Assembly: GCF_963677845.1 (NCBI RefSeq)
Contig: NZ_OY782498.1
Coordinates: 1,619,518-1,683,517 of the forward strand
Source: an uncultured Pseudodesulfovibrio sp.
GTDB taxonomy: Bacteria; Desulfobacterota; Desulfovibrionia; Desulfovibrionales; Desulfovibrionaceae
DNA: 64,000 nt
Reading direction: 5' to 3'
Shown here in pieces: positions 19,097 through 26,734 of this stretch (the stretch's first letter is position 1; each line of letters starts with the position of its first letter). The translations under genes and the position numbers were made by a program. The notes under the pieces are model-generated. The model saw only the letters and a list, made by a program, of their open reading frames with translations. It was not told where the DNA came from and made no database searches.

Positions 19097-19828
19097 TTAG
19101 GCCAAAAGCACGGACAGAATTCCCGCAATAAACACACCGCCAAACGTTCCCGGCCCACCAATGGAAACAACGGGCGTACCAACAGAATTGCGAAAACGGG
19201 GAATGAGTAATGGAATCAAGTTGCCACCGATAATGGCTCCCATAGTGCCTGCAATATATGCAGCAACGGGCCTGAACGGTTCAGGCACAAAAAAATACAC
19301 AGAAAGAAACGTCATAATTGCAGGAAGAACCAAGGGGATACGCAATCCCGTCAGAACATCCGGCTTTGCAGTGATATAGCAACCAAGTGTAACCATAATC
19401 ATGGCAAATCCAATCCAAAGATAAACCCCGTCCGTTTGCCCAATCATGTGTTGACGAATCAAAAAGGTCAGACTGAGCAAAAGCGGCAACAAAAAACCGC
19501 CTACATTGACAGCGAAAACCTGCTTTTTCAGTTCGTTGGTGCCATCTTCTTCAATCTGAACCGGCCTTCCGAATTCATCCAAACCAAAGCTGACCGAACG
19601 CGGTTTTGGAACCACAATAAGCCTCTCGCTCGTAAAAAACGGTATATTCATAGCCCTGCCAACAAGAATGGCGATGAACATCAACACACCTTGAGCGGGA
19701 GTCAAACCGAGCTTGGAAAACGCCTCGGCTACCATAGAAACCGGCAAAAAAATAAAGAGAAAAAAGAGCGCTACCAATAAAAGTAGTGCCGGAATCATGC
19801 CGCCTGAAAACTGAAAATACGGATACAT
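19097..19828 (-). CDS. DUF1614 family membrane protein
   Basis: A 243-residue integral membrane protein with about seven hydrophobic segments and a soluble loop near residues 68-100. It matches the look of DUF1614 proteins (GRAMNIPFFTSERLIVVPKP; C-terminal SIGGPGTFGGVFIAGILSVL), whose function is not established. It is the first gene of a two-gene unit with the MogA-type gene, so a link with molybdate or cofactor handling is conceivable but is only inference. Divergent from rfbA with 137 bp between. Confidence 0.75.
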   Translation of the reverse strand: MYPYFQFSGGMIPALLLLVALFFLFIFLPVSMVAEAFSKLGLTPAQGVLMFIAILVGRAMNIPFFTSERLIVVPKPRSVSFGLDEFGRPVQIEEDGTNELKKQVFAVNVGGFLLPLLLSLTFLIRQHMIGQTDGVYLWIGFAMIMVTLGCYITAKPDVLTGLRIPLVLPAIMTFLSVYFFVPEPFRPVAAYIAGTMGAIIGGNLIPLLIPRFRNSVGTPVVSIGGPGTFGGVFIAGILSVLLA

Positions 19829-19965
19829 TCATTCACCTTGCATTTCCATTCGTCAAATGCCAGTTGATTTTTCTGTTATCCCGCCCCTATACTAGGGCAG
19901 AAGTCATGCAATTGGGATGTAACCCAACTCGAACTTGATGTAAATTACAGGACCAAGAGGCACCC

Positions 19966-20859
19966 ATGAAAGGCATTATCCTCGCAGGCGGCTCCGGCAC
20001 GCGACTCCATCCCCTGACTCGCGTCGTCAGCAAACAACTCCTGCCCGTTTATGATAAACCTATGATATATTATCCTTTGTCTACACTTATGCTCGCAGGT
20101 ATAAGAGACATACTCATCATATCCACCCCTCAAGATTTGCCCAATTTCAAGAAATTGCTGAACGACGGCTCGCAACTCGGGCTGAATATTTCATATAAAA
20201 TACAACCGAAACCAGAAGGATTGGCCCAGGCCTTTATCATTGGCGAAGATTTTATTGGCAATGATTCCGTATGTCTGGTCTTGGGCGACAACATCTACTA
20301 TGGACACGGCCTTGGATCCATTCTCAAAAAAGCTGGAGACTTGGAAAAAGGCGGTATTGTTTTCGCCTATCTGGTTAAAGATCCAGAACGATACGGTGTG
20401 GTTGAATTCGATACCAACTTCAAAGCATTATCCATAGAAGAAAAACCCGAAAAACCAAAATCAAAGTATGCAGTCACGGGACTGTATTTTTACGACAATG
20501 ACGTCATCGAAATAGCAAAATCACTCAAGCCCTCAGCTCGCGGCGAATTGGAAATCACCGACATCAACAAAATATATTTGGAAAGGGAAGAGCTTGAAGT
20601 GCAAACGTTGGGCCGTGGATATGCATGGCTCGACATGGGCACCCACGAATCCTTGCACGGAGCGTCAAGCTTTGTTCAGGCAGTTCAAGCCCGTCAAGGA
20701 TACGTTATTTCCAGCCCAGAAGAAATCGCGTTTCGCAGAGGCTTCATATCTCGCGATCAACTCAAAGACTTGGCGTGCAAAATGAGCAATAACAGCTATG
20801 GTCAATACCTTTTGGATGTGGTCCTTGAAGATTCGACAGACTCTTGTCCAAGCACATAA
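19966..20859 (+). CDS. rfbA: Glucose-1-phosphate thymidylyltransferase
   Basis: A 297-residue enzyme beginning [18 protein letters not shown], the nucleotide-binding signature of RmlA/RfbA. It makes dTDP-glucose from glucose 1-phosphate and dTTP, the first step to dTDP-rhamnose and related surface sugars. Further landmarks are [11 protein letters not shown] and [12 protein letters not shown]. The length equals that of E. coli RmlA. The start has AGAGG eight bases upstream. The other rml genes (rfbB, rfbC, rfbD) are not next to it, so the pathway must be completed elsewhere. It ends at overlapping terminators facing the small membrane-protein gene. Confidence 0.93.
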   Translation: MKGIILAGGSGTRLHPLTRVVSKQLLPVYDKPMIYYPLSTLMLAGIRDILIISTPQDLPNFKKLLNDGSQLGLNISYKIQPKPEGLAQAFIIGEDFIGNDSVCLVLGDNIYYGHGLGSILKKAGDLEKGGIVFAYLVKDPERYGVVEFDTNFKALSIEEKPEKPKSKYAVTGLYFYDNDVIEIAKSLKPSARGELEITDINKIYLEREELEVQTLGRGYAWLDMGTHESLHGASSFVQAVQARQGYVISSPEEIAFRRGFISRDQLKDLACKMSNNSYGQYLLDVVLEDSTDSCPST

Positions 20860-20863
20860 AAAA

Positions 20864-20892
20864 ACCGCTTTCCCCCCAAGGAAAGCGGTCTA
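20864..20892 (-). terminator. Minus-strand terminator of the 47-residue protein gene
   Basis: The stem ACCGCTTTCC / GGAAAGCGGT lies just after the rfbA stop and is preceded on plus by a run of seven A, which is a T-run for the minus strand. It therefore ends the leftward transcript. Confidence 0.75.
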
Positions 20893-20905
20893 ACATCAAT
20901 AATCT

Positions 20906-20935
20906 AAACGCGGCGAATTCGTCGCGTTTTTTTGT
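20906..20935 (+). terminator. Plus-strand terminator of rfbA
   Basis: The dyad AAACGCG-N9-CGCGTTT followed by TTTTG, 47 bp after the rfbA stop. The T-run on the plus strand marks it as the rfbA terminator; it ends right at the stop of the opposing small gene. Confidence 0.75.
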
Positions 20936-21079
20936 TTAATGATGGTCTTCGTTCATGGCTTCACGAACTCGGATAATACCGATAGTCAGAATCCATGCGA
21001 GATAAATGAAAATCAAAGATACGCCGACAAAGCCGGGACCCGAACTATGAGCCATTCCAGAAAGCAGTTCGCCAATCAT
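20936..21079 (-). CDS. 47-residue small membrane protein
   Basis: A short frame on the minus strand encodes MIGELLSGMAHSSGPGFVGV followed by one strong membrane helix (SLIFIYLAWILTIGIIRV) and a charged tail ending NEDHH. A very good ribosome site AGGAGG lies six bases before the ATG, and a terminator follows the stop. These signals together make it a convincing gene in spite of its size. It could be a subunit or regulator of a membrane complex or transporter; no partner is adjacent. The function is unknown. Confidence 0.7.
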   Translation of the reverse strand: MIGELLSGMAHSSGPGFVGVSLIFIYLAWILTIGIIRVREAMNEDHH

Positions 21080-21273
21080 CTTATTCCTCCTCGATCATCC
21101 GCTTTTTGCTTGAAAAGATGTATCTAATTGCTCACCAAAAGGACAAATTGTCAACCCTATTCCGCAAAAATGACTCAGAGAATATCATCGTTCACGGATC
21201 ACTTGTCATAGACTCTTCTTTTCAATACAATTCTATGCAAGTTTTCATCAATCAGCAGCAAAAGTGGTGAACA

Positions 21274-21897
21274 ATGGGCCTTCTCAACTTCTTGAAAAAC
21301 ATCCTCTCCTCGTCAAAAACTACCACCCACAAAAAGAATCAGGGACCGACGCCCACAAAAACAAACAAATTAAAGAAAACGGCACGCAAAAAAAAACCTG
21401 TCCCAAATTCTTCAGGCATGTCCCTCAAGGTCCAAACAAAGGGAAAAGGCCGAAAAAAATCCAAACAAATATCTTCCGACCCTATTGATGAAACGGCTCT
21501 CGGCTTCAGTATTTCTCTCAAATCCGATGATGCCTATGCAAAAAAACGCAATGCCATTCGCATCTCGGTAGATGGCTTGGCTGTCAATATCCCTCGACTT
21601 AAAAAGACCTTCGAAGTCTCTGACATCAGCGCAACAGGACTCGGCTTCAAATTCGCAAAACCCCGTATCAAGGCCGGAGTCAAAATCAAGATGGACCTCA
21701 TTCTCAAGGGTACAAATTTGGCGACAAATGTATTGTGCCAAGTCAGACGCCACGAAAAAGGAAATGTCGGTTGTGTTTTTGTTGAACTCGACCGAGCACA
21801 GGACGACGCCGTCCACAAAATCGTTCTTATCGGCCAAAAAGAACAAGCTGCCCGAAAAGCAGCTAGAAAAGATCAGGATTTCAAACTCCCAAGCTAG
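21274..21897 (+). CDS. PilZ-domain protein with basic N-terminal tail
   Basis: A 207-residue protein. Residues 1-65 are extremely lysine-rich and likely disordered after a short amphipathic start (MGLLNFLKNILSSS) that could touch the membrane. Residues about 88-190 form a PilZ domain with KKRNAIRISV (RxxxR) and VSDISATGLGF (D-x-S-x-x-G), the two motifs that bind cyclic di-GMP. It probably reports c-di-GMP to motility, adhesion or surface polymers. It shares its stop region with the convergent downstream gene. The giant adhesin in this window would be a logical c-di-GMP-regulated process, but no direct link is visible. Confidence 0.85.
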   Translation: MGLLNFLKNILSSSKTTTHKKNQGPTPTKTNKLKKTARKKKPVPNSSGMSLKVQTKGKGRKKSKQISSDPIDETALGFSISLKSDDAYAKKRNAIRISVDGLAVNIPRLKKTFEVSDISATGLGFKFAKPRIKAGVKIKMDLILKGTNLATNVLCQVRRHEKGNVGCVFVELDRAQDDAVHKIVLIGQKEQAARKAARKDQDFKLPS

Positions 21898-22265
21898 GTC
21901 AGTTGGCGTAAATCCTCTATATATGTCTCAAGATCGTTGGGTTCCCCCGGTTTGTGGTCTTCCGGATAAAGTAACGCTGTCATAAAAAAGACACTCCCGA
22001 TACGCAGGGCTGCACCTGCGCTTGTGGAGAACTGTTCAAGTCGCGTAGAAATCTCTGCTCCCAATGCCCCTTCAATTTTTTCGGAATATTTCCACGCATT
22101 TTCACCAAGAGCGGAAAGAATTTTAGCCTTTTCTTCCAACTTGATCTGGAAATCGCGTTGCCCTCCGTTTTGCAAAGCTTCTTCTCCTTCAGCTTCCAAA
22201 CGAATAACATCCACATTGGTTTTTTCAAGAAATTCTATTAAATCCAACAAAACATGATCGGGCAT
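21894..22265 (-). CDS. Conserved-looking small helical protein, unknown
   Basis: A 123-residue, acidic, helix-rich protein (MPDHVLLDLIEFLEKTNVDV start) with no motif that I recognise. The start at 22265 has CAGGAG five bases upstream and was preferred over the longer frame to 22340. It contains no cysteine cluster or signal peptide and is probably cytoplasmic. It converges on the PilZ gene with the two stop codons overlapping at a CTAG (21894-21897). It is divergent from the RdgC-like operon. Confidence 0.65.
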   Translation of the reverse strand: MPDHVLLDLIEFLEKTNVDVIRLEAEGEEALQNGGQRDFQIKLEEKAKILSALGENAWKYSEKIEGALGAEISTRLEQFSTSAGAALRIGSVFFMTALLYPEDHKPGEPNDLETYIEDLRQLT

Positions 22266-22427
22266 AATTTTCTCCTGTTTGCTGCCATGTACCCTCTGCT
22301 CATCAGGAAAACAAGCAGACAGGCTCAAATATGAAACCATTCATGTCCCAAAATTTCTGGACAAAAGCACGCATTGATCTTACCTCAAAGGCTCCCCCGA
22401 AACACATATCTACTCGAGGAGACTCAG

Positions 22428-23042
22428 TTGAGCATACTCTCCGCCAGCCTTGGGCTGACACGATACCGCATCATTGAAGATGTTCCCAAGGACTTGTTGC
22501 AAGAAGTCCCGGAAAAACTCCAGAAATTCTGTTTTGTCGACATAGATGCCACAGCCGATGAACGGTCTTTCGGTTGGTCCAACATTGATGACATGCTGGA
22601 CATGAACTGGACACAATCTCCGCCTGAAAAAGCGGAATACTTCGCCTTTGGCCTGCGTCTGGACACACGCCGCATCCCACCCGCAGTACTCAAGAAGCAC
22701 ACGACAATTGCGCTCAACAAAGAGCTTGAGCACAACAAAGAACAGGGCAAGAATTTCGTGTCCCGAGACCGCAAACGGGAACTCAAGGAACAGGTCACAC
22801 TCAGACTGCGTGCACGGACGTTACCGATTCCGGCCATGTTTGATATTATCTGGAATCCATCAAGCAATCGTCTCTATCTGACCACCACCAACTCAAAGGT
22901 CTGCGCTCTTTTTGAAGACTACTTTGCCCTGACCTTCGATCTCCATCTGGAGCCTTTGACTCCATTTTTCATGGCCATGGATGTCCTCGGCGAAGATGCC
23001 GCACCCAAGTTGGAAAATCTCGATCCCACAATTTTTGTATAA
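22428..23042 (+). CDS. RdgC-like recombination-associated protein (short form)
   Basis: A 204-residue protein resembling the RdgC family, notably SFGWSNIDDMLDMNW near residue 47 and FDIIWNPSSNRLYLTTTN. RdgC is a ring-shaped DNA-binding protein that restrains RecA. The E. coli protein has about 303 residues, so this is a shortened form lacking the usual N-terminal MWFKN-type start. Start chosen: TTG at 22428, with GAGGAG six bases upstream; the longer frame to 22374 also starts at TTG but has no ribosome site. It heads a tight run with an unknown gene, an SGNH hydrolase and a YcaO gene. Confidence 0.7.
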   Translation: MSILSASLGLTRYRIIEDVPKDLLQEVPEKLQKFCFVDIDATADERSFGWSNIDDMLDMNWTQSPPEKAEYFAFGLRLDTRRIPPAVLKKHTTIALNKELEHNKEQGKNFVSRDRKRELKEQVTLRLRARTLPIPAMFDIIWNPSSNRLYLTTTNSKVCALFEDYFALTFDLHLEPLTPFFMAMDVLGEDAAPKLENLDPTIFV

Positions 23043-23054
23043 GGATTTCAGTTC

Positions 23055-23576
23055 ATGGATCTTTCACTCGTCGAACGCGAAAACACTCTGCTCGGTCAGG
23101 ATTTCCTGACATGGCTCTGGTACAAGACCGACAATGAAAACGTACTTTTCTCTCTAGAGGACAAACGTACCTTCACCCTACACATGGAGCAAAAACTCTC
23201 GGTTCAAGGTGGCGAAGGTGAAACTAAGGCCACAGCCACAGTATCCAGCCCTGCAGGAGAATTATCTGAGGCCAAAACAGGCTTGGGGACCGGCAAAAAG
23301 GTCAGCAAGGCACAGCTCCTCTTTTCAATGGATCAAGACGACTGGCTGGTGTCGGTAAACGCCGCAGATTTTGGTCTTTCCGGTCTCAAAACGCCCAAGA
23401 TAGCCACAAAAGACGATGAAGGCGACGACCCAGACGCAAAATTCCTTGAAAAAATGTTTCTGCTGGAACGATGTCTGGAAATGCTCGATATCGTCTTCAC
23501 CCAATTCCTTAAATTGCGCATGAGCAAAGCGTGGAAAGAGGAATCTGCCAGTGTCAAACTCTGGATAAACGGCTAA
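23055..23576 (+). CDS. Unknown protein partnered with RdgC-like gene
   Basis: A 173-residue acidic protein starting MDLSLVERENTLLGQDFLTW, 12 bp after the RdgC-like gene. No domain is recognised. Its N-terminal 60 residues look like beta strands; the C-terminal 40 are helical (FLEKMFLLERCLEMLDIVF). The spacing and shared strand suggest that it acts with the RdgC-like protein, perhaps in a DNA-binding complex, but that is inference from position alone. Confidence 0.75.
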   Translation: MDLSLVERENTLLGQDFLTWLWYKTDNENVLFSLEDKRTFTLHMEQKLSVQGGEGETKATATVSSPAGELSEAKTGLGTGKKVSKAQLLFSMDQDDWLVSVNAADFGLSGLKTPKIATKDDEGDDPDAKFLEKMFLLERCLEMLDIVFTQFLKLRMSKAWKEESASVKLWING

Positions 23577-23578
23577 CA

Positions 23579-24154
23579 ATGACACACAGGCCTCTGCGAA
23601 TAGCTTGCTTCGGCGATAGCCTGACCGAAGGATACGGCCTTGCCCCGGACGAAGCTCTACCCAAAGTTCTGGAACGTCTGCTGGCCGACGAAGCCATTCA
23701 TGCAACCTGCCTTAACTTTGGTGTTTCCGGTGACACTTTCGAAGACGGGCTCAACAGAATCGACATGGTTCTGCAAGCCCGGCCAGATGCTGTGATTCTT
23801 GAGTTCGGGGCCAATGACAGCTTCATGACTTATCCTGCTGACGATATTATGGCTACCGCCACGACTGTCATCAAAGCCCTTCTCACTCATGGTTTACCTA
23901 TCCTTTTGGTAGGTATCACTGCCCTGCCTGACATGGGGGCAAAGTACAAACACAGCTTCGATCCAATATTCCCGACATTAGCCACAAATTTCGGACTTCC
24001 GCTATTCCCGGATATCCTCAGTAGCTATTTCGGAGACTCTTCATTGACATTACTCGACGGGATGCACCCCAATGCAAGCGGTGTCCAAGCTATTGCCCGC
24101 TCTCTGCTTCCGCAAACCCGTGAATTGATCAACACAGTACAGACGAGGGATTGA
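23579..24154 (+). CDS. SGNH/GDSL-family esterase (TesA-like)
   Basis: A 191-residue hydrolase with all four SGNH blocks: IACFGDSLTEGYGL (Ser), a Gly block at NFGVSGDTFEDGL, EFGANDSF (Asn) and DGMHPNASG (Asp, His). Relatives such as E. coli TesA are thioesterases, arylesterases or lysophospholipases. Unlike TesA it has no signal peptide, so it should work in the cytoplasm. The start ATG 23579 lies two bases after the upstream stop; the longer frame overlaps that gene. Its stop overlaps the next ATG by one base, so translation is coupled to the YcaO gene. Confidence 0.88.
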   Translation: MTHRPLRIACFGDSLTEGYGLAPDEALPKVLERLLADEAIHATCLNFGVSGDTFEDGLNRIDMVLQARPDAVILEFGANDSFMTYPADDIMATATTVIKALLTHGLPILLVGITALPDMGAKYKHSFDPIFPTLATNFGLPLFPDILSSYFGDSSLTLLDGMHPNASGVQAIARSLLPQTRELINTVQTRD

Positions 24155-25836
24155 TGCGCTACAAGCTGCAAATGATGGATACGGACTTCGGAGTTGGCAT
24201 GTTCGCCGCTATGCCTGACGTCAATCTGAGTTTCAACGAAATGACAGATTATCTGCGAAAGCATCCGTATGATGACTACATGCATGAATTCGTGCTTCAG
24301 GGATTCAAAGATTTTCGCACCCGAAAGCTACAGAAACTCATTAAAGAAGTAATGAAAGATAACGGTCAATCCGACCCGGTTCTCACCGCTGTCATGTATG
24401 AAGCATGCATCTGCCATTCCCGACAAGCTCCCTTGCTTCCTTTATTTGAAGGTCTGGATCCGGCATATTTGCTCGACTTCACTCCGGCGATACACATCCG
24501 TTCGCGACTCGTAAAAGATCAACCGCTGCATCGTGAATGGATCAATCTTTTTGGGGAAAACATCTTCACTCTGGCTCCGCTGCCCGCACCAGATGACGCA
24601 CCAGAACCGCTGTATTCGCAAGTCGATTTGGACGTACCCATTTCAGTCTCCGCAGGCGAGGTGCGCAAAGAATTGAACTGCCAACTCCCACCAGCTAACC
24701 CTCGTTGTCCATTGGAAAAAACAATTGAGCGGGCATTCGGAGCACTGGACAAAGTGGACGCCTTCCTTGGGCCGGTCATGGCACACAAGGCCTCCTTGTC
24801 GCCCATAGCCAGCCTGCGTCACTGGATGGTCAAAACGCGCTCGGTAAACGGAACGCTTTCTAATTCACTTGAGGGTATCCAAACGAGTTACGGTCGAGGC
24901 TTGTCCCGAAAACAGGCAGACGCTTCCTGCTGTATGGAAATGGCCGAAAGATTCTCTTCATACGCCAGCGCCAACAAAGACGGTCTTGTCGGTTACAAAC
25001 AAAAGTACCCGCTGACATATGGAACATATGACGAATTAAGCCAGGACGCGATCAATCCAAACGACGTTCGACTGGAAGTCCCTTACGCAAGTCAAAAACT
25101 CCATTGGTTGGAAGGCCAACGACCAGATGGAAACGGCGGGACAACATCCATCCTGATCCCGGCCCAATTTATATTTCTTTTCTGTAATCTGGACGAACAA
25201 AGCTTGTTCAGTGCCCTTGGCTCTACCGGTTTAGCCTCAGGCAACACCATTGCCGAAGCAAAAGTTGCCGCGTTGACAGAGGTTATCGAACGAGACTCTG
25301 ATGCAACCATGCTTTATGATCCGAAACACTGTTTCCGCATTGAAACAGATGATCCGGGAATTTCTAAGTTACTCGAAGGCTACAAGACTGACGGCATTGA
25401 TGTGTGGTTCATGGATATGACCACAGAACTTGGCGTACCATGTTATAAATCAGTCGTCCTCGGCAAACATGGTGATGTAAACAAAGGCGGCGGTTGTGGC
25501 CTAAATGGAAAATCCGCCCTGATCTCCGCCATGACAGAAACAGCATACCCATACCCTGGCCCCGCAAGCGGATCAGCCCCGGAAGGACTTGAAACCAGAC
25601 GCCTAGAAGACCTGCCTGATTATTCCACAGGAAGCGCTGAGGGAGACCTCATGGTCCTTGAAAAGACGCTCATGGACAATGGATACACGCCAGCTTACGT
25701 GGATCTGACCCGTAAAGATTTGGACATACCAGTTACCCGCGCCGTTATCCCCGGCCTTGAGCTTATTTCCGACTTTGACCAGTACTCCAGAGTCAGTCCC
25801 CGGCTGTTCAAAAATTATTTAGCAATATTCAAATAA
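24154..25836 (+). CDS. YcaO-domain protein, substrate unknown
   Basis: A 560-residue protein. The YcaO core spans about residues 220-480, with the ATP-binding acidic helices visible as SCCMEMAERFSSY and EAKVAALTEVIERDS (ExxER pattern) and the GGGCGLNGKSAL stretch. YcaO enzymes use ATP to activate peptide amides, making azolines, thioamides or amidines, or assisting RimO on ribosomal protein S12. The N-terminal 210 residues are family-specific. There is no precursor peptide, dehydrogenase, TfuA or RimO gene nearby, so it is a solitary YcaO. Start ATG 24154; a TTG one codon earlier is also possible. It is the last gene before tRNA-Leu. Confidence 0.85.
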   Translation: MRYKLQMMDTDFGVGMFAAMPDVNLSFNEMTDYLRKHPYDDYMHEFVLQGFKDFRTRKLQKLIKEVMKDNGQSDPVLTAVMYEACICHSRQAPLLPLFEGLDPAYLLDFTPAIHIRSRLVKDQPLHREWINLFGENIFTLAPLPAPDDAPEPLYSQVDLDVPISVSAGEVRKELNCQLPPANPRCPLEKTIERAFGALDKVDAFLGPVMAHKASLSPIASLRHWMVKTRSVNGTLSNSLEGIQTSYGRGLSRKQADASCCMEMAERFSSYASANKDGLVGYKQKYPLTYGTYDELSQDAINPNDVRLEVPYASQKLHWLEGQRPDGNGGTTSILIPAQFIFLFCNLDEQSLFSALGSTGLASGNTIAEAKVAALTEVIERDSDATMLYDPKHCFRIETDDPGISKLLEGYKTDGIDVWFMDMTTELGVPCYKSVVLGKHGDVNKGGGCGLNGKSALISAMTETAYPYPGPASGSAPEGLETRRLEDLPDYSTGSAEGDLMVLEKTLMDNGYTPAYVDLTRKDLDIPVTRAVIPGLELISDFDQYSRVSPRLFKNYLAIFK

Positions 25837-25845
25837 CCAAAACCA

Positions 25846-25873
25846 TTGACGTCCTGCCTTTTTGCGGGATAAT
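25846..25873 (+). promoter_or_regulatory. Sigma-70 promoter of tRNA-Leu
   Basis: TTGACG (25846-25851), a 16-bp spacer and GATAAT (25868-25873), ending 15 bases before the tRNA. Both boxes match the consensus at five of six positions. Confidence 0.75.
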
Positions 25874-25888
25874 GAAACAAAACTTCGC

Positions 25889-25975
25889 GCCTGGGTGGTG
25901 GAATTGGTAGACACCAGGGACTTAAAATCCCTTGATCGCAAGGTCGTGCGGGTTCAAATCCCGCCCCAGGTACCA
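25889..25975 (+). tRNA. tRNA-Leu(TAA)
   Basis: An 87-nt class II tRNA: acceptor GCCTGGG paired with CCCAGGT (first pair G-T), anticodon loop CTTAAAA (anticodon TAA), a long variable arm and GTTCAAATC T-loop, with encoded CCA. It has its own promoter and terminator. Confidence 0.96.
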
Positions 25976-25983
25976 GAAATTAT

Positions 25984-26018
25984 GGGCTTATGTCTTGTGA
26001 CATAAGCCCTTTACTTTT
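25984..26018 (+). terminator. Terminator of tRNA-Leu
   Basis: The perfect stem GGGCTTATGTC / GACATAAGCCC with a TTGT loop (25984-26009) is followed by TTTACTTTT. Confidence 0.88.
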
Positions 26019-26129
26019 AAGCAAAGTTTATAAATAATTTTGAGCGATTATCGAGGCGCTCTGACAAAGACAAAACAGTGACTCAAAATTTGCAAAACCA
26101 ATTAAGTCAAACTTACGCAGGATAAAGAT

Positions 26130-26249
26130 ATGAACTGGTGGGCAACACTTCCTGTTTTTTGGAAAGGTTTTATTTGTGGAGGCATTTCTATCCCTGCCGC
26201 TATTATCTTCATTGAAATCATACTTAAATTTACTGTTCACAAGAAATAA
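26130..26249 (+). CDS. Possible 39-residue membrane peptide
   Basis: A short frame MNWWATLPVFWKGFICGG followed by a hydrophobic stretch (ISIPAAIIFIEIILKF) and a basic end. An AGGA lies seven bases before the ATG. The composition is that of a one-helix membrane peptide, and the region has no other gene. No promoter or homologue was identified, so it may be chance. Confidence 0.35.
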   Translation: MNWWATLPVFWKGFICGGISIPAAIIFIEIILKFTVHKK

Positions 26250-26734
26250 AACAGATAATCACACCCAACATCCTCTGAATAGATCATCTTTTCAGACCTC
26301 TCCAAAATCCGCTTAAAATGGACCTTTCATACGCCAACAGACCGCTCTCCCAATAGCGGCACTTTCTGCATCCCCTCCAAATATTGGTATCCCAATTAAG
26401 CTCAGTTGAATCATTAGAATAGCTATCTGCTAGCATTTAAAACGAACTGTCGTTTTAATACGTAAAGAAAAGTAAAAGCACTCCACGAAACTCACGATGA
26501 AGAAAAACTACAAAAATATCAAAAACAAGATACGAGGCAATATAAACCACCCTTCCACGGAAGGACATGTAGTATTGCTAACTTTTTAAAAATATAAATA
26601 AAGCATATATTTCAATATTATATACGTATTAACCAAAAAGAGAAAGTCATATTGACACGATGCCGCAATAATGTTGTAATTTTACAAGAACGACGGACCA
26701 AAGTGTCAAACAGTGACTTTATCAAGAGGAATAC
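26250..26734. other. Regulatory region upstream of RpiR operon
   Basis: This 485-bp AT-rich region holds no convincing gene. It contains a perfect dyad TTAAAACGA-ACTG-TCGTTTTAA at 26437-26458, a small hairpin CCTTCC-ACGG-AAGG near 26550, and the operon promoter and operator-like palindrome at 26652-26687. Confidence 0.6.
26652..26687 (+). promoter_or_regulatory. Promoter of RpiR operon with overlapping operator-like palindrome
   Basis: TTGACA (26652-26657), a 17-bp spacer and TGTAAT (26675-26680) form a strong sigma-70 promoter. The perfect palindrome TTGTAA-TT-TTACAA at 26674-26687 covers the -10 box. It resembles the TGTAAT-type half-sites of HexR/RpiR regulators, so repression by the operon's own RpiR protein is likely. 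That link is inference. Confidence 0.75.

Noticed and set aside
21121-21272. A 51-codon plus-strand frame before the PilZ gene.
   Set aside because: No ribosome site, no hydrophobic or domain pattern, and low-complexity end; probably chance.
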